IMG/VR virus record: IMGVR_UViG_3300048587_001114
Location: 1 to 27,183 of that record
Reading direction: 5' to 3' (one strand)
DNA length: 27,183 nucleotides
Source of the DNA: a virus
In this document: piece by piece, positions 1 to 8,423 of the stretch
Layout of the letters: the number at the start of each line of letters is the position of its first letter
Position numbering within the stretch: the first letter of the stretch is position 1
Position numbers and translations under genes: made by a program
Notes under the pieces: generated by a model
Told to the model about the DNA's origin: nothing
Seen by the model: the letters and a program-made list of their open reading frames with translations, nothing else
The model's database searches: none

Positions 1-1155
1 TCACACGCTCCACACGACCGCCCCCGTCGCCGGGTTGAGTCGCCAGAGGGAGCGTCCAAATCCGTTGCCGCACGAGCTGGCCAGGAACACCCGGCCGCTG
101 CCGGCGGCGATGTCGTGTCCAACATTGCTCAGGAGCGGCGAGCCGGCCGGCACACGCATCTGCCAGAGCTCGGCCCCCGTGTGGTCCATGGCCCAGGCGA
201 TGGCTCGCACGCCGTCGCCGTCGGCCGTGCCTAAGCCCGCCAGGTAGACCCGGTCGTCGTCGGCGTCGATCGCGAGGTAGCTGCGGTCCGTCTGCAGCGG
301 GCTCACCCACAGCACGGCGCCCGTCACGGCGTCGATCGCGGCCACGAACGATTGCGGGCCGGAGATCAGATCGCGACTGCAGGCCGCGTAGATCACGCCG
401 GCGTGCAGAGCCAGATCCAGGCAGGACACCAGCCCGGCGATCGGCGACACGGCCCAACTGTCCGTGGGCGACAGGCCTTCGCGGACCACGGCCTTGAACG
501 TCGACTGAGCCACGCTGGTCGAGTACCAGTTGATCCCGTCGCCGTCCGACAGCCAGGCGTTGATCGCCGTCACCGTCTCAAACAGGAACGGCGTCGGCGA
601 CGGGTAGCCGACCTCGGTCAAACGAGCCCCAGAGCTCAGGGCGTGGACCGTGGTGCCCCCAAAGAACTTGGAACCCAGCCTGACGCGACCGAACACCACG
701 GCCGTGCGGGTGCCCAAGTTGACGCCTTGGCCCCAGCCCACGCCGACGCCAAACGGTAGGAACACGTCGCCGCCGTCGTGACGCCAATCCTCGAGCCAGG
801 TCTCACCACCAGCGGTGGTGAGCCACGCCAGTTGCCCGCGGCTGAAGATCGGATCATCAAACGACATGGCCACGAGCTGGCCTTCGTGGAACGCCAGGCC
901 AAACCACGACACGTGGGCCGAATCGACCAGCGGCGAGTACTCCCAGACCAGCTCGCCGGCGTCACCGGTACGACGCTGCACCGACCAGTGGTTCGACGCG
1001 TCGCGGCGACGCACCACATAGGCGTGCTCACCGTCCGTCACCACGCGGCGCGTGTCGCGGCAGGGCCGGCAGCAGCAGTCCTTGAGCGCGTCGCGATCGA
1101 CGCTGACCAAGGCGTCGCGGCCGGTGCTGTGGTTGGAGTCGCGAGCGATCGTCAT
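1..1155 (-). CDS. PQQ-like beta-propeller protein, probable tail-tip or receptor-binding component
   Basis: The protein has 384 residues and its TGA stop is the first three bases of the window. It carries recurring blade-like motifs in which a Gly-Ala/Glu turn is followed by a strand with Trp (GELVWEY, GAVLWVS, GAELWQM, GAVVWSV), typical of PQQ/quinoprotein-type beta-propellers. A Cys cluster (DCCCRPCRD) lies about 25 residues from the N-terminus and could bind metal or form disulfides. I chose the ATG at 1155 because it overlaps the upstream TGA (ATGA) and has GGAGG ten bases before it; the in-frame GTG at 1164 is too close to that site. It lies at the distal end of the tail operon, where host-recognition proteins usually sit. 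The propeller call is fairly secure; the adhesion role is inferred from position. No enzyme active site was recognised. Confidence 0.7.
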   Translation of the reverse strand: MTIARDSNHSTGRDALVSVDRDALKDCCCRPCRDTRRVVTDGEHAYVVRRRDASNHWSVQRRTGDAGELVWEYSPLVDSAHVSWFGLAFHEGQLVAMSFDDPIFSRGQLAWLTTAGGETWLEDWRHDGGDVFLPFGVGVGWGQGVNLGTRTAVVFGRVRLGSKFFGGTTVHALSSGARLTEVGYPSPTPFLFETVTAINAWLSDGDGINWYSTSVAQSTFKAVVREGLSPTDSWAVSPIAGLVSCLDLALHAGVIYAACSRDLISGPQSFVAAIDAVTGAVLWVSPLQTDRSYLAIDADDDRVYLAGLGTADGDGVRAIAWAMDHTGAELWQMRVPAGSPLLSNVGHDIAAGSGRVFLASSCGNGFGRSLWRLNPATGAVVWSV

Positions 1156-1592
1156 GAGCTGCACGCCTCCACCCAGGTGCGGCCGGGAAGCTCGACCCAG
1201 TCCAATGCCGCGCTGGACACGCTGACGCCCACGCCGTTGCTCGATCGAGCGGCGTAGATCAGGTCATCGACGCGGTAAGGCGGGAACACGGTCTGGGCCT
1301 GGCCGCTGACCGTCCGCTGCGTAGGGCTTGTGTAGGTCGCCGTGACGCCGCCGGCGTAGCTCTGGCGGATCGCCAGCGGCTTGGCGATCAGCACGTCGGA
1401 CGTGCCCTCAGTCGTGCCGTCAAACTCACGGCAGACAATGTGGTTCTCGCCCATCGACTTGTACCTGAACTGCGTCACCAGCCCGCCGCCGGCGGCGCTG
1501 CCGTCCCACCCGCCCGTGCGCGGCGTCTCGGCCCGCTCCGCCTGCCGGCGTGCGTGCTCGATCTGCTGATTGACCAGGCCGGTGACTTTCAT
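1152..1592 (-). CDS. hypothetical tail-region protein, 146 aa
   Basis: I do not recognise a family with confidence. The N-terminus (about residues 1-25) is a charged amphipathic helix rich in Arg, Glu and Gln. The rest looks like a beta-rich globular domain with many Thr, Val and Ser and a TVFPPYRVDDLIYA segment. The ATG at 1592 overlaps the stop of the upstream LamG protein by four bases (ATGA), and its own stop overlaps the start of the propeller gene in the same way, so all three are translationally coupled. Placement between two large putative adhesion proteins suggests a small tail-tip structural or adaptor protein. That is inference from position only. Confidence 0.7.
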   Translation of the reverse strand: MKVTGLVNQQIEHARRQAERAETPRTGGWDGSAAGGGLVTQFRYKSMGENHIVCREFDGTTEGTSDVLIAKPLAIRQSYAGGVTATYTSPTQRTVSGQAQTVFPPYRVDDLIYAARSSNGVGVSVSSAALDWVELPGRTWVEACSS

Positions 1593-4500
1593 GTGGCTCT
1601 GATGACCTCCACGTCGAGGCTGTCGGGTGCGGCGGGCGCGGACGCGTCGGCCGTGCCGGAGATCTGCAGCCGCGTCGAGACGCCGCCCGCGGCCGACTCC
1701 GCCTCGATCGCCACCGTGATCTGCGTGCCGTGGCTGTACGTGCCCAGGGCCTTGCGGAACTCGCGTCCGCCGTCGAACGTGACCAGGTGCGTAGGCGTGC
1801 CGGGCATGCCGCTGCCTGAGTCGACGTACAGGCGGAACCGCTTGGCGGCCACCGCCTGGCCGGCGGTGACGTGCACCCACCGCAGCGTCATCAAACCGTT
1901 GGCGCCCTGCACGAGCTCGAGGCCGATCGGTGGGTTGGGTCGGGGCACGACCAGGTCGCCGTCGGCGTCGAACTCCACTCGAACCAGGCGAACCGGCTCC
2001 ACGTCCTCCACGCCGCACTCGCTGACGGCCTTGACATTCAGCCACTGCACCGAGCTCGCCCGGAAGCCGGCCAAGTCAGCCGTGCCGCTGCCGGCCGGCA
2101 GGTGGTCCCACAACCGGTCGGGCCCACGCTCCGCGGTGCGGCGGTAAACGCGGTAGACGTTGCCGACCGTCAGATCCGCCGACACGTCCACCGAGATCTC
2201 GGCAGCAGCCTCGTGGATCTCGTCACGGGTGACGGCTGCCGACGAGCTCACGGCCACCGACGACTCTGCCCCGGGCGACAGCGTCAGCTGCAGGCCCGAG
2301 CTCACCGACACATCGGCCTGCCCCGTGGCATCGGGCGCCAGCACCAGGCTCAGCGTGGCCGACGAGCTGATCTCGATCGACGCCTCGGCATAGGGCAGCA
2401 GCGTGATCGTGGCGGTAGAGCTCACGTCGATCGACGCCTGGGCCTCGGGCGCCAGCGTCAAGGCCGCGACGGCCGACGACGTCACATCGATCGCCGCCGC
2501 GCCGCCGCTAGCAGCCAGCAGCAGCCCCAGGGACACGTCAGAGCTCACGTCGATCGACGCCGCCGCGTCGCCTGCCAGGTAGCCGGCCGCCTCGTAGTGA
2601 GCCTCAACGCGAGCGGCGGACAGCACCTTGTTGTAGATCGCCGTCTTGTCCAGCGTGGCCGACAGGAAATCAGTGGCACTGGCGTAGGACCGGCAGAGCC
2701 GGCCGCCGGCGAAGTTGGCAAAGGTCGCCGGCGCCGTCGGCGTGCCTGAGTGCGTGAAGGTCTGCAAGACGGTGTCGACGTAGACCCGCACGGTGGCCGT
2801 CAGCGGCTCAACAGCCACCACCAGGTGATGCGAGTCGCCGTCCGTGATGCCCGTGTCAACCTCGACGGCGCCGGAAAACTCCACGCCATCCGCACCGCGG
2901 AAGCCCACGCGAATGAAGCCGGTCGACGGCGACGCGCTGTTGAACCGATTGGCATTCAGGGCCACGAACCAAAACGTGAGGCCCGAGGCCGGACGCATGT
3001 CGAGCAGCTTGCGGCCCTGAGTCGTGTCGGTGGTCTTGATCCAGGTCTCAAACGTCAGGCCTGCCCCTGCGTTGCTGCCCAGCGTGCCAATGGCCGGCAA
3101 GGTCGCCGACTGCGAGCTGCCGCTGGCAAAGGTGACGGAGGTCCCGGCCTCGGTGGCCACGATGGCCGTAGCCTCCAGCGTCGGGCTGTTGACGTACGCG
3201 CCGTCGTTGGAGTTGCCCGACGAGTCCAGCATGACGGTGTCGCCAGCGGTCTCGTCGTGCTTGTAGAACGCTTCGGGGCCGTCCACGTCTACGGCGTCGG
3301 AATAGGGCGTCGCCACCGGGTCCGGCGTCGCGACCCCCAACTCCACCCCCGTCTCATCCAGCTCGATCGCCGCGACGTTTCCCAACGCGATCGGCCCGCC
3401 CGTCGTGCTGAGCCCGGCCTGCCCCCAACTGTCGCGCCCCTCGCGGCCCGGCTCCCAGCGCGAGACCTGGTAGCGCGGCAGGATCGCGCTCGGGTCGCCG
3501 TGTCGGGCCAGCCGGATGGCGATCTGCTGCGCCTCCTGCGGTGTCGGCGCGGCCGACCAGACGCAGGTGTCGCCGATGTCGCCGTTGCAGTGCTGGATCG
3601 CGCTGGGCGAGGTCCAGGGCAGGCCGCCGATCATCGTGACGTTCGGGCCGGTGATCGCCGTCACGCTCGCGGTGCTGACGCCGGCCAGCACTCCGTCGAT
3701 GAACAGGTACCGCAGCGACGCCGAGGCCCAGATCACCAGCAGGTGGTGCAGCTTCGCGGTGTCGGTGATGGTGATGGTTGATGCCAGATCGTCCTGGCTG
3801 CCGCCGTCCTTGCGGTAGCCGACGCTGATCTGCCCGACGTCCTGGCCGTAGTGCGCGATCCACAGGGCCTCGAGCGCCAGCGATCCGGCCTGGCTCACGG
3901 CCCAGATGCGGCTCAGGTCCGCCGCGCCGTTCCACCTGAACCACGTGCTGACCATGCACGGCGCGCCACTGACCACCGCGCTGGATCGCGAGAGGTACTG
4001 GCCCGAACCGTCGCCCAGGTCCGACATCTTCCACGCGAGCTGCGGCACGCTGTTCGGCGTCGCGATCGTCGTGGGCTGCGCGGTGTCGGCGACTTCGATC
4101 ACGTCGTCCTCGGCGGGCGCGACGAAGGCGTTGGACCAGTCCTTGTCCGTGAGGCCCGATGGCGTCAGGTCATAGCCGCCAATCAGGTCGCGGTCGTGGC
4201 CCTTGCCCCACCAGTGAGCGACCGGCCGCAGGTTGGCCGCACTGCCGCCCGCCATGTAGTAGGCGCGCTCGCGGTCGGTCAGGGCGCGGTTGAAGATCGC
4301 GAGGTCAGCGATCAGGACTTCGCTGCTGTAGTACGTGGTTCCATAAGTCGTCTCGCGGCAAACGTTGATCCGCGATAAGCCACTCAGCGATGGCGTGCTA
4401 CCGACGCTGACGTTGTTTGTCCCGCCCGCGCCGCCGTTGAGCCAGCACGTCGAATAGCCGGAAGCAAACTCAGCAATTGCGGCATTCCAGGCTCCGACTT

Positions 4501-4816
4501 TGAATGAGTTGGAACTATCTCCGATTCTGGCCTTGGTTCCAGATGAGTAGTCACGCAAATCAGCCGCGACGTGGTCGGTTGCTGTGTCGCCGCGAACATA
4601 AATGTTGGCAGCGGTCTTTACGATGCCGCCGCCGGGGTAGGGCTGTTCGAGGGTCAGCAGATTGGCATAGCACGAATCGCTGAACGGCAGAAACCGCGCC
4701 ACCAGCGTGAACGGGTAGCCGGTGATCGGCGTCGCCGTGCGCGTGAGGTAGGAGTTGGCGGGGATTCGCCGCGCCAGCACCAACCCCCCGCCGCGATGTG
4801 CCGCAACGATCGTCAT
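1589..4816 (-). CDS. large multidomain tail-fibre-like protein with three LamG-like domains, short tandem repeats and FN3-like domains
   Basis: The protein has 1075 residues and a modular build. Three concanavalin A/LamG-like regions lie at about residues 25-205, 262-438 and 515-745. Each ends with the helix-like signature seen after laminin-G_3 domains (for example ALTDRERAYYMAGG and LSAARVEAHYEAAG). Residues about 748-885 hold roughly seven degenerate 18-22 residue repeats of the form ASIDVSSxATLxLxLAP. Two fibronectin-III-like beta domains follow (about 885-952 and 955-1050). No signal peptide is present, as expected for a virion protein. LamG and FN3 domains commonly bind glycans or act as spacers on phage tail fibres, so a host-surface binding role is likely. 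It sits after the small 136-aa gene and is coupled (ATGA) to the 146-aa gene. Confidence 0.75.
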   Translation of the reverse strand: MTIVAAHRGGGLVLARRIPANSYLTRTATPITGYPFTLVARFLPFSDSCYANLLTLEQPYPGGGIVKTAANIYVRGDTATDHVAADLRDYSSGTKARIGDSSNSFKVGAWNAAIAEFASGYSTCWLNGGAGGTNNVSVGSTPSLSGLSRINVCRETTYGTTYYSSEVLIADLAIFNRALTDRERAYYMAGGSAANLRPVAHWWGKGHDRDLIGGYDLTPSGLTDKDWSNAFVAPAEDDVIEVADTAQPTTIATPNSVPQLAWKMSDLGDGSGQYLSRSSAVVSGAPCMVSTWFRWNGAADLSRIWAVSQAGSLALEALWIAHYGQDVGQISVGYRKDGGSQDDLASTITITDTAKLHHLLVIWASASLRYLFIDGVLAGVSTASVTAITGPNVTMIGGLPWTSPSAIQHCNGDIGDTCVWSAAPTPQEAQQIAIRLARHGDPSAILPRYQVSRWEPGREGRDSWGQAGLSTTGGPIALGNVAAIELDETGVELGVATPDPVATPYSDAVDVDGPEAFYKHDETAGDTVMLDSSGNSNDGAYVNSPTLEATAIVATEAGTSVTFASGSSQSATLPAIGTLGSNAGAGLTFETWIKTTDTTQGRKLLDMRPASGLTFWFVALNANRFNSASPSTGFIRVGFRGADGVEFSGAVEVDTGITDGDSHHLVVAVEPLTATVRVYVDTVLQTFTHSGTPTAPATFANFAGGRLCRSYASATDFLSATLDKTAIYNKVLSAARVEAHYEAAGYLAGDAAASIDVSSDVSLGLLLAASGGAAAIDVTSSAVAALTLAPEAQASIDVSSTATITLLPYAEASIEISSSATLSLVLAPDATGQADVSVSSGLQLTLSPGAESSVAVSSSAAVTRDEIHEAAAEISVDVSADLTVGNVYRVYRRTAERGPDRLWDHLPAGSGTADLAGFRASSVQWLNVKAVSECGVEDVEPVRLVRVEFDADGDLVVPRPNPPIGLELVQGANGLMTLRWVHVTAGQAVAAKRFRLYVDSGSGMPGTPTHLVTFDGGREFRKALGTYSHGTQITVAIEAESAAGGVSTRLQISGTADASAPAAPDSLDVEVIRAT

Positions 4817-4819
4817 GCG

Positions 4820-5230
4820 TCAGGCGCTCTTCTTGAAGCGGGCTTCCGCCGACACGGTGATGGCGCGGCTGGCGTTGTTGTTCTTCGCGTAGACCTTGAA
4901 GCCCTTCGCCGCGATGTTGGTGAGCTTCACGGTGACGATGGCCGGGTCATCGACGTTGGTATCGAGCACTGCCACCACCGGCGCGTTGTCGTCCGTGTCG
5001 TACTCGTCGGAGCCGCTGCCGTCAGGGTCGCCGCAGGTGTAGAGGATCTTGAACGTGATGGTGTCGCCGCTGGACGGCGTGCCGTTGTTGTCCGCCTTGA
5101 GCGTGATCTCGCCGGCGAACGCGGCATCGGGGATGCTCACGGCGTCGCTCGTCTCCGCGCCGCTGGCGGCCACGCTCTTGCTGTCAGCCGCGGACCACTG
5201 GACCTGCGCGGCTTCGGTCGTGATGCTCAT
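4820..5230 (-). CDS. hypothetical virion-associated protein, 136 aa
   Basis: The family is not recognised. The sequence is Ala/Thr/Asp/Val-rich and predicts as all-beta, with an acidic Asp/Gly-rich loop around residues 68-82 (DPDGSGSDEYDTDD) that could bind cations, and a basic C-terminus (RFKKSA). It lacks a signal peptide and membrane segments. An AGGAG lies about ten bases before the ATG. The stop is followed after only three bases by the start of the 1075-aa LamG protein, so the two are probably co-translated. A small tail accessory, fibre or decoration protein is the most likely role, inferred from composition and position. Confidence 0.65.
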   Translation of the reverse strand: MSITTEAAQVQWSAADSKSVAASGAETSDAVSIPDAAFAGEITLKADNNGTPSSGDTITFKILYTCGDPDGSGSDEYDTDDNAPVVAVLDTNVDDPAIVTVKLTNIAAKGFKVYAKNNNASRAITVSAEARFKKSA

Positions 5231-5270
5231 GGGTCAACTCTCCTGCCCGTGCGGGCGTCGTGGGTGCGGA

Positions 5271-5729
5271 TCAGGCCGCGCGGCGCTTGCGCGCGATGCG
5301 GACGTCGTCGGCGGTGAGCGGGCGAGCCACCGTGGGCTCGGCCTCGGAAATCGTGATGGTGGTGGCGGCGTAGGCCAGCAGCGCGGCCTTGTCCTCGGCA
5401 GTCGCCAGCCCCGTGGCGATCATCGAGTCGATCATCGCGAGGTGGTCGGCGTCGTTCGCGTCGAAGCTCTTGTCCGCGTTGTTGACCATCACCTCGGCGA
5501 TCTCGGCGACCCGCAGGACCGGCGCCGACGTCTCGCTGTTCTTCAACGCGGCCTGCACCTTCGGGAACACGCCACGCTTGACCGCCCAATTCATGAGCTG
5601 GGCGCTGGTCAGCAGGCGCGAGGGCCCGGCCTGGGTGACGGCGTTGAGCGCGGCCGCGAGAGCGGCGTTGCTGTCGTTCCAAGAGAGCTCGCGGCTCTCG
5701 ATCTCGTCGTAAATCCACTGGTAGTTCAT
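5271..5729 (-). CDS. hypothetical phage tail-region protein, 152 aa
   Basis: No family is recognised. Unlike its beta-rich neighbours it appears mainly helical, with an Asp/Glu/Ala-rich sequence and a basic tail (RIARKRRAA). I chose the ATG at 5729 because AAGGAG lies nine bases upstream. An in-frame ATG at 5753 would place that ribosome-binding site inside the coding region and would overlap the previous stop, so it is less likely. The protein lies between the duplicated fibre protein and the 136-aa beta protein. Being helical, it might be a fibre-assembly factor rather than a structural subunit, but this is a guess. Confidence 0.65.
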   Translation of the reverse strand: MNYQWIYDEIESRELSWNDSNAALAAALNAVTQAGPSRLLTSAQLMNWAVKRGVFPKVQAALKNSETSAPVLRVAEIAEVMVNNADKSFDANDADHLAMIDSMIATGLATAEDKAALLAYAATTITISEAEPTVARPLTADDVRIARKRRAA

Positions 5730-5745
5730 GGTGGCGATCTCCTTC

Positions 5746-7002
5746 TCATCCAATGCGGACGGTCATCGCCTCGTCGGCGATCTTCGGGGTGGCGTTGATC
5801 ACGATGTTGGCGACCTCGCTGAGCTCGCTGGTCAGCAGCAGGTTGCCGCTGCTCGAGGAGTCCAGCACCAGCAGGTGGCTGACGACGCCCCACGCGGCCG
5901 TCGCCTTGGCGAACTCGATCACGCCGTCGTTGGTCGAGGTGTAGAGGTCGCTGACCTCAGCGGGCGTGTTCCAGTTGTTGTGCGTGACGCGGGCATAGGC
6001 CCCGCTGCTGGGCTCGCTGTAGTTGGCGCCGTCCAGACCAGGCGTGAACGCGACGCGCTCGCCGCTCAGGTGCGAGTAGGTCAGCGTGGCGGCGGCGCCC
6101 GCGGCGTTGACCAGCGTGACGGTGTAGGGGCCTGAGCCCGTCACCGTGCCGGCGTAGACGGTTTCCTCGGTAGTGTCGAAGCCGGCGTTGAGCACCAGCT
6201 TGGCACCGGCGGCGACAGCGGCGGCGACGCTGATCGACCCGGCGCCGGCCGAGGCACTGGCCGAGAGCGTCGTGACCTTGTGCATGGCCACGTAGAGATT
6301 GGTGGCCTGCGTCCAGGACGCGATCAGCAGCAGGTGCTTGAGCAGGCGATCAGCCAGGGCGTGCGGGGCGGTGCTGCTGATCTTCAGCGTGCCGGCGGCG
6401 AAGCTGAGCGTGTAGCCGTTGTCGATCTCCACGACCGCGTCGAGCCGCAGCTTGGCCAGAGCGTTGCCCGAGCTGCTCGCGTCGTACAGGATCAGCCACC
6501 GGCTCAGCCCCCAGTCCGCGCTGGCCTGGGCGAACGCCACCGTGCCGCTGTTGGAGCACTGGCGGTACCCGCTGCTGTTGGTCGCCGGGTTGGCCCAGGC
6601 CTCAGCCTCGACGCGGGCGTAGCTGCCGCCGGACGGCGCCCGCACGTTGGCCAGGTCGTCGCCCGGCTCAAACACGACCGGCTCGTTGTCGGCGTGGTCG
6701 TAACCCAGGGCGTCCGAAGCGCCAGCGGCGTCGACCAGGTTGACGGTGTACGGGCCCGAGCCGCTGACCGTGCCGACGCAGAACGTCTCCTCATTCACGC
6801 CGCCGGGGTTAATCGTGATCTCGGCGCCCTGGGTAATGACGTGATCGACAGAGATCGACGTCGCGGCCGTGCTGGCCGACGCGGCAAGGTTCGTGTTGAT
6901 GTGCACGCCCAGGTACAGATCCGCGGGCTGGGTCCAGGCCTCGATCTTCAGCAAGTGCTTGATCGCGGCGAGTTCGACGGCGTCAGCAAGGTCACGGGCC
7001 AT
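5746..7002 (-). CDS. phage tail fibre-like protein made of two tandem homologous halves
   Basis: The 418 residues consist of two related units of about 200 residues (roughly 12-215 and 217-410). Matching landmarks occur in the same order in both: LLxIxxWTQxxxLYxxxH, an ASAS segment, a VxTGSGPYTV turn, GxYARV, a WGxxxxLxxxDxSSSGNxLxxxxL block and a final beta segment. The LYVGLH / SYARV / ATAAWG / DASSGGNLL order matches a family of single-unit phage tail appendage proteins that I recognise by pattern, so this looks like a duplication and fusion of such a gene. AAGGAA precedes the ATG. It is probably a virion tail-tip or fibre component, although the exact role is not known. Confidence 0.7.
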   Translation of the reverse strand: MARDLADAVELAAIKHLLKIEAWTQPADLYLGVHINTNLAASASTAATSISVDHVITQGAEITINPGGVNEETFCVGTVSGSGPYTVNLVDAAGASDALGYDHADNEPVVFEPGDDLANVRAPSGGSYARVEAEAWANPATNSSGYRQCSNSGTVAFAQASADWGLSRWLILYDASSSGNALAKLRLDAVVEIDNGYTLSFAAGTLKISSTAPHALADRLLKHLLLIASWTQATNLYVAMHKVTTLSASASAGAGSISVAAAVAAGAKLVLNAGFDTTEETVYAGTVTGSGPYTVTLVNAAGAAATLTYSHLSGERVAFTPGLDGANYSEPSSGAYARVTHNNWNTPAEVSDLYTSTNDGVIEFAKATAAWGVVSHLLVLDSSSSGNLLLTSELSEVANIVINATPKIADEAMTVRIG

Positions 7003-7027
7003 GGTTCGTTCCTTCGTTGATGCTTCC

Positions 7028-7062
7028 GGGGGCGGGCACTTCCGGGGGGCGGGCTCCGGGGG
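7028..7062. repeat. short G-rich tandem repeat in an intergenic gap
   Basis: On the plus strand two near-identical copies of CTTCCGGGGGCGGGC-type sequence are followed by a further CCGGGGG. This gives four or more runs of three to six G within 35 bases. It matches a G-quadruplex-type pattern on the plus strand, meaning a C-rich leader in the minus-strand mRNA of the 418-aa gene downstream. Whether it has a function is unknown. Confidence 0.5.
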
Positions 7063-7890
7063 TCAGGCGGCGTGCGTGACGTTGAGCGTGGCGGTGTAGT
7101 CGCCGCGACGGCCGCTCAGGGTCGGCGGTCCGATCCGCAGCGTGACGGTTTCGGCGGAGGCGTCGGTCAGCGTCACCTTGTAGGTGCCGTCCGTGTGGCT
7201 CTTGAGCACCAGGTCCTTGTTGCTGGTCATCGTCTCCACGGCCGTGGTGTTGGTCCCCGCGGCGATCGTGGCGTTCGTGGCGTTGGCGTAAGCGCCCGAG
7301 TTGCAGACCCGCACACGCAGGTAGTCGGTAATCTTGATGCGTTGGCCGGCAGAATCCACAAGCGTGATGGTCACCGTCGAAGCGCCGCTGGTGGTGCCCT
7401 GCGTGGTCAGAGCAATCACGTATCGCACCAGGTCGTGTGACGAGCTGATCACATGAGCGCCACGGTAGTCCACGATCGTGCTGATGGCGCTGCCTGCCAC
7501 GGTGACGGCGGCAACCTTGACGTGCTCCGTCGCAGGCCAGCCATCGGCGATCGACGCCGCGCCCAGCGCCAACGCGCCGCTGTTGACGTAGGCGTAGACC
7601 AACGCCGTGTCGCCGTTAAAGCTGCTCAGGCTGATCGCGCCGCCCGACCAGGTGTACACAGCGCCGGCGATCGGCACCTGGCCGCAGGCCGTGACGCGCA
7701 CCGTCGTGGCCGTTGCGTCGTCCGCCATGCACGCCAAGCCCAGCGACGCGTTGTCCAGGTGGTAAAAGGCGCTCATAACCTGGGCGTACCAGTTCTCGGT
7801 GTTGAGCGGCGTGACGTAGGCGCCGCTCCTGGCGTGCCGCGTGCCCGAAAGGCCGACGAGCTGAGAAGTTGTCAAATCTTTGACGGCCAT
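7063..7890 (-). CDS. putative phage tail fibre or appendage protein, 275 aa
   Basis: The protein is rich in Ala, Thr, Ser and Val with an alternating beta-strand pattern, typical of fibre or baseplate appendage proteins, and ends with a small Ig-like or jelly-roll-type stretch (about residues 175-275). No catalytic motif, signal peptide or membrane segment is visible. The ATG at 7890 is supported by GAGGA eight bases upstream; the long open frame upstream of it (to 8280) runs antiparallel through the frame of the preceding gene and is not coding. It follows the 173-aa minor tail gene with overlapping translation signals. The tail role is inferred from operon position and composition. Confidence 0.65.
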   Translation of the reverse strand: MAVKDLTTSQLVGLSGTRHARSGAYVTPLNTENWYAQVMSAFYHLDNASLGLACMADDATATTVRVTACGQVPIAGAVYTWSGGAISLSSFNGDTALVYAYVNSGALALGAASIADGWPATEHVKVAAVTVAGSAISTIVDYRGAHVISSSHDLVRYVIALTTQGTTSGASTVTITLVDSAGQRIKITDYLRVRVCNSGAYANATNATIAAGTNTTAVETMTSNKDLVLKSHTDGTYKVTLTDASAETVTLRIGPPTLSGRRGDYTATLNVTHAA

Positions 7891-7901
7891 TTGCACGTTC
7901 C

Positions 7902-8423
7902 TCAAATAAGGTGCGGCGACTGCGTAAAGGTCAGACGGATTTCTAGGTCGTTCACAGTGGCGACGGCTCGCAGATCGCGGGCGCCCTTGGGCGGATCGCT
8001 GATCTCCACGACGGTCTCCAGGACGTCGCTCACGTTGCCGGCGACGTCGCGGAGCTTCACGCCCAGCGGCAGCGTAGTGCACGCCCCGGCGGGCCGGTAG
8101 ACGTGCTCGATCACCAGGCGAGGAGGCATTGAACCACCCCAAGCGCCTTGGCTCCATTCGCCCTGACCAAACCGCCAGGTCAACGGCCCCAATCCCCAAC
8201 CATGTCGCCGAGGTTCGGCAACCCATGAGCCCCACCGCCCCGCGCCCCAGCCGCCCTTGGTCTGCCCGTTGTTGGGCCATGGCTCGACCGTCTGGACCAC
8301 CGTGCCGCCGGCAGGCGTCGAGCCGGCCAGGTCGGCGGCGCCCTCACTGCCCAGGACCAGCAACAGCCGGTCGCTGGCCAGCCAGGTCGTCTTGCGGCCC
8401 ACCTTGACGCGGAGCGTTGCCAT
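7902..8423 (-). CDS. hypothetical minor tail protein with a Gly/Trp-rich centre, 173 aa
   Basis: The N-terminal half has a beta-rich start (about residues 1-45) and then a striking Gly/Trp-rich segment (about 50-100, with GGWGAGRWGSW and WGLGPLTWRFGQGEW). A second beta domain (about 100-160, LVIEHVYRPAG to TVVEISDPP) has a fibronectin-like feel. The start overlaps the stop of the large hub-like gene by one base (TAATG). The Gly/Trp repeats may form a loop array or a carbohydrate-facing surface, but I know no family for it. A tail-tip accessory protein is the most likely reading. Confidence 0.65.
   Translation of the reverse strand: MATLRVKVGRKTTWLASDRLLLVLGSEGAADLAGSTPAGGTVVQTVEPWPNNGQTKGGWGAGRWGSWVAEPRRHGWGLGPLTWRFGQGEWSQGAWGGSMPPRLVIEHVYRPAGACTTLPLGVKLRDVAGNVSDVLETVVEISDPPKGARDLRAVATVNDLEIRLTFTQSPHLI

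Noticed and set aside
2160-2570. Repeats in the LamG gene as a CRISPR array
   Set aside because: They are degenerate, in frame, about 55-66 bases apart and encode a protein repeat, with no conserved repeat-spacer pattern or cas gene.
2750-3781. Plus-strand frame of 343 codons opposite the LamG protein
   Set aside because: It is Arg/Gly/His-rich shadow sequence. The LamG frame on the minus strand is continuous and modular.
1-8423. A diversity-generating retroelement acting on the tail genes
   Set aside because: No reverse transcriptase gene and no matching template/variable repeat pair was found in the window, so the duplicated tail domains are better explained by gene duplication.
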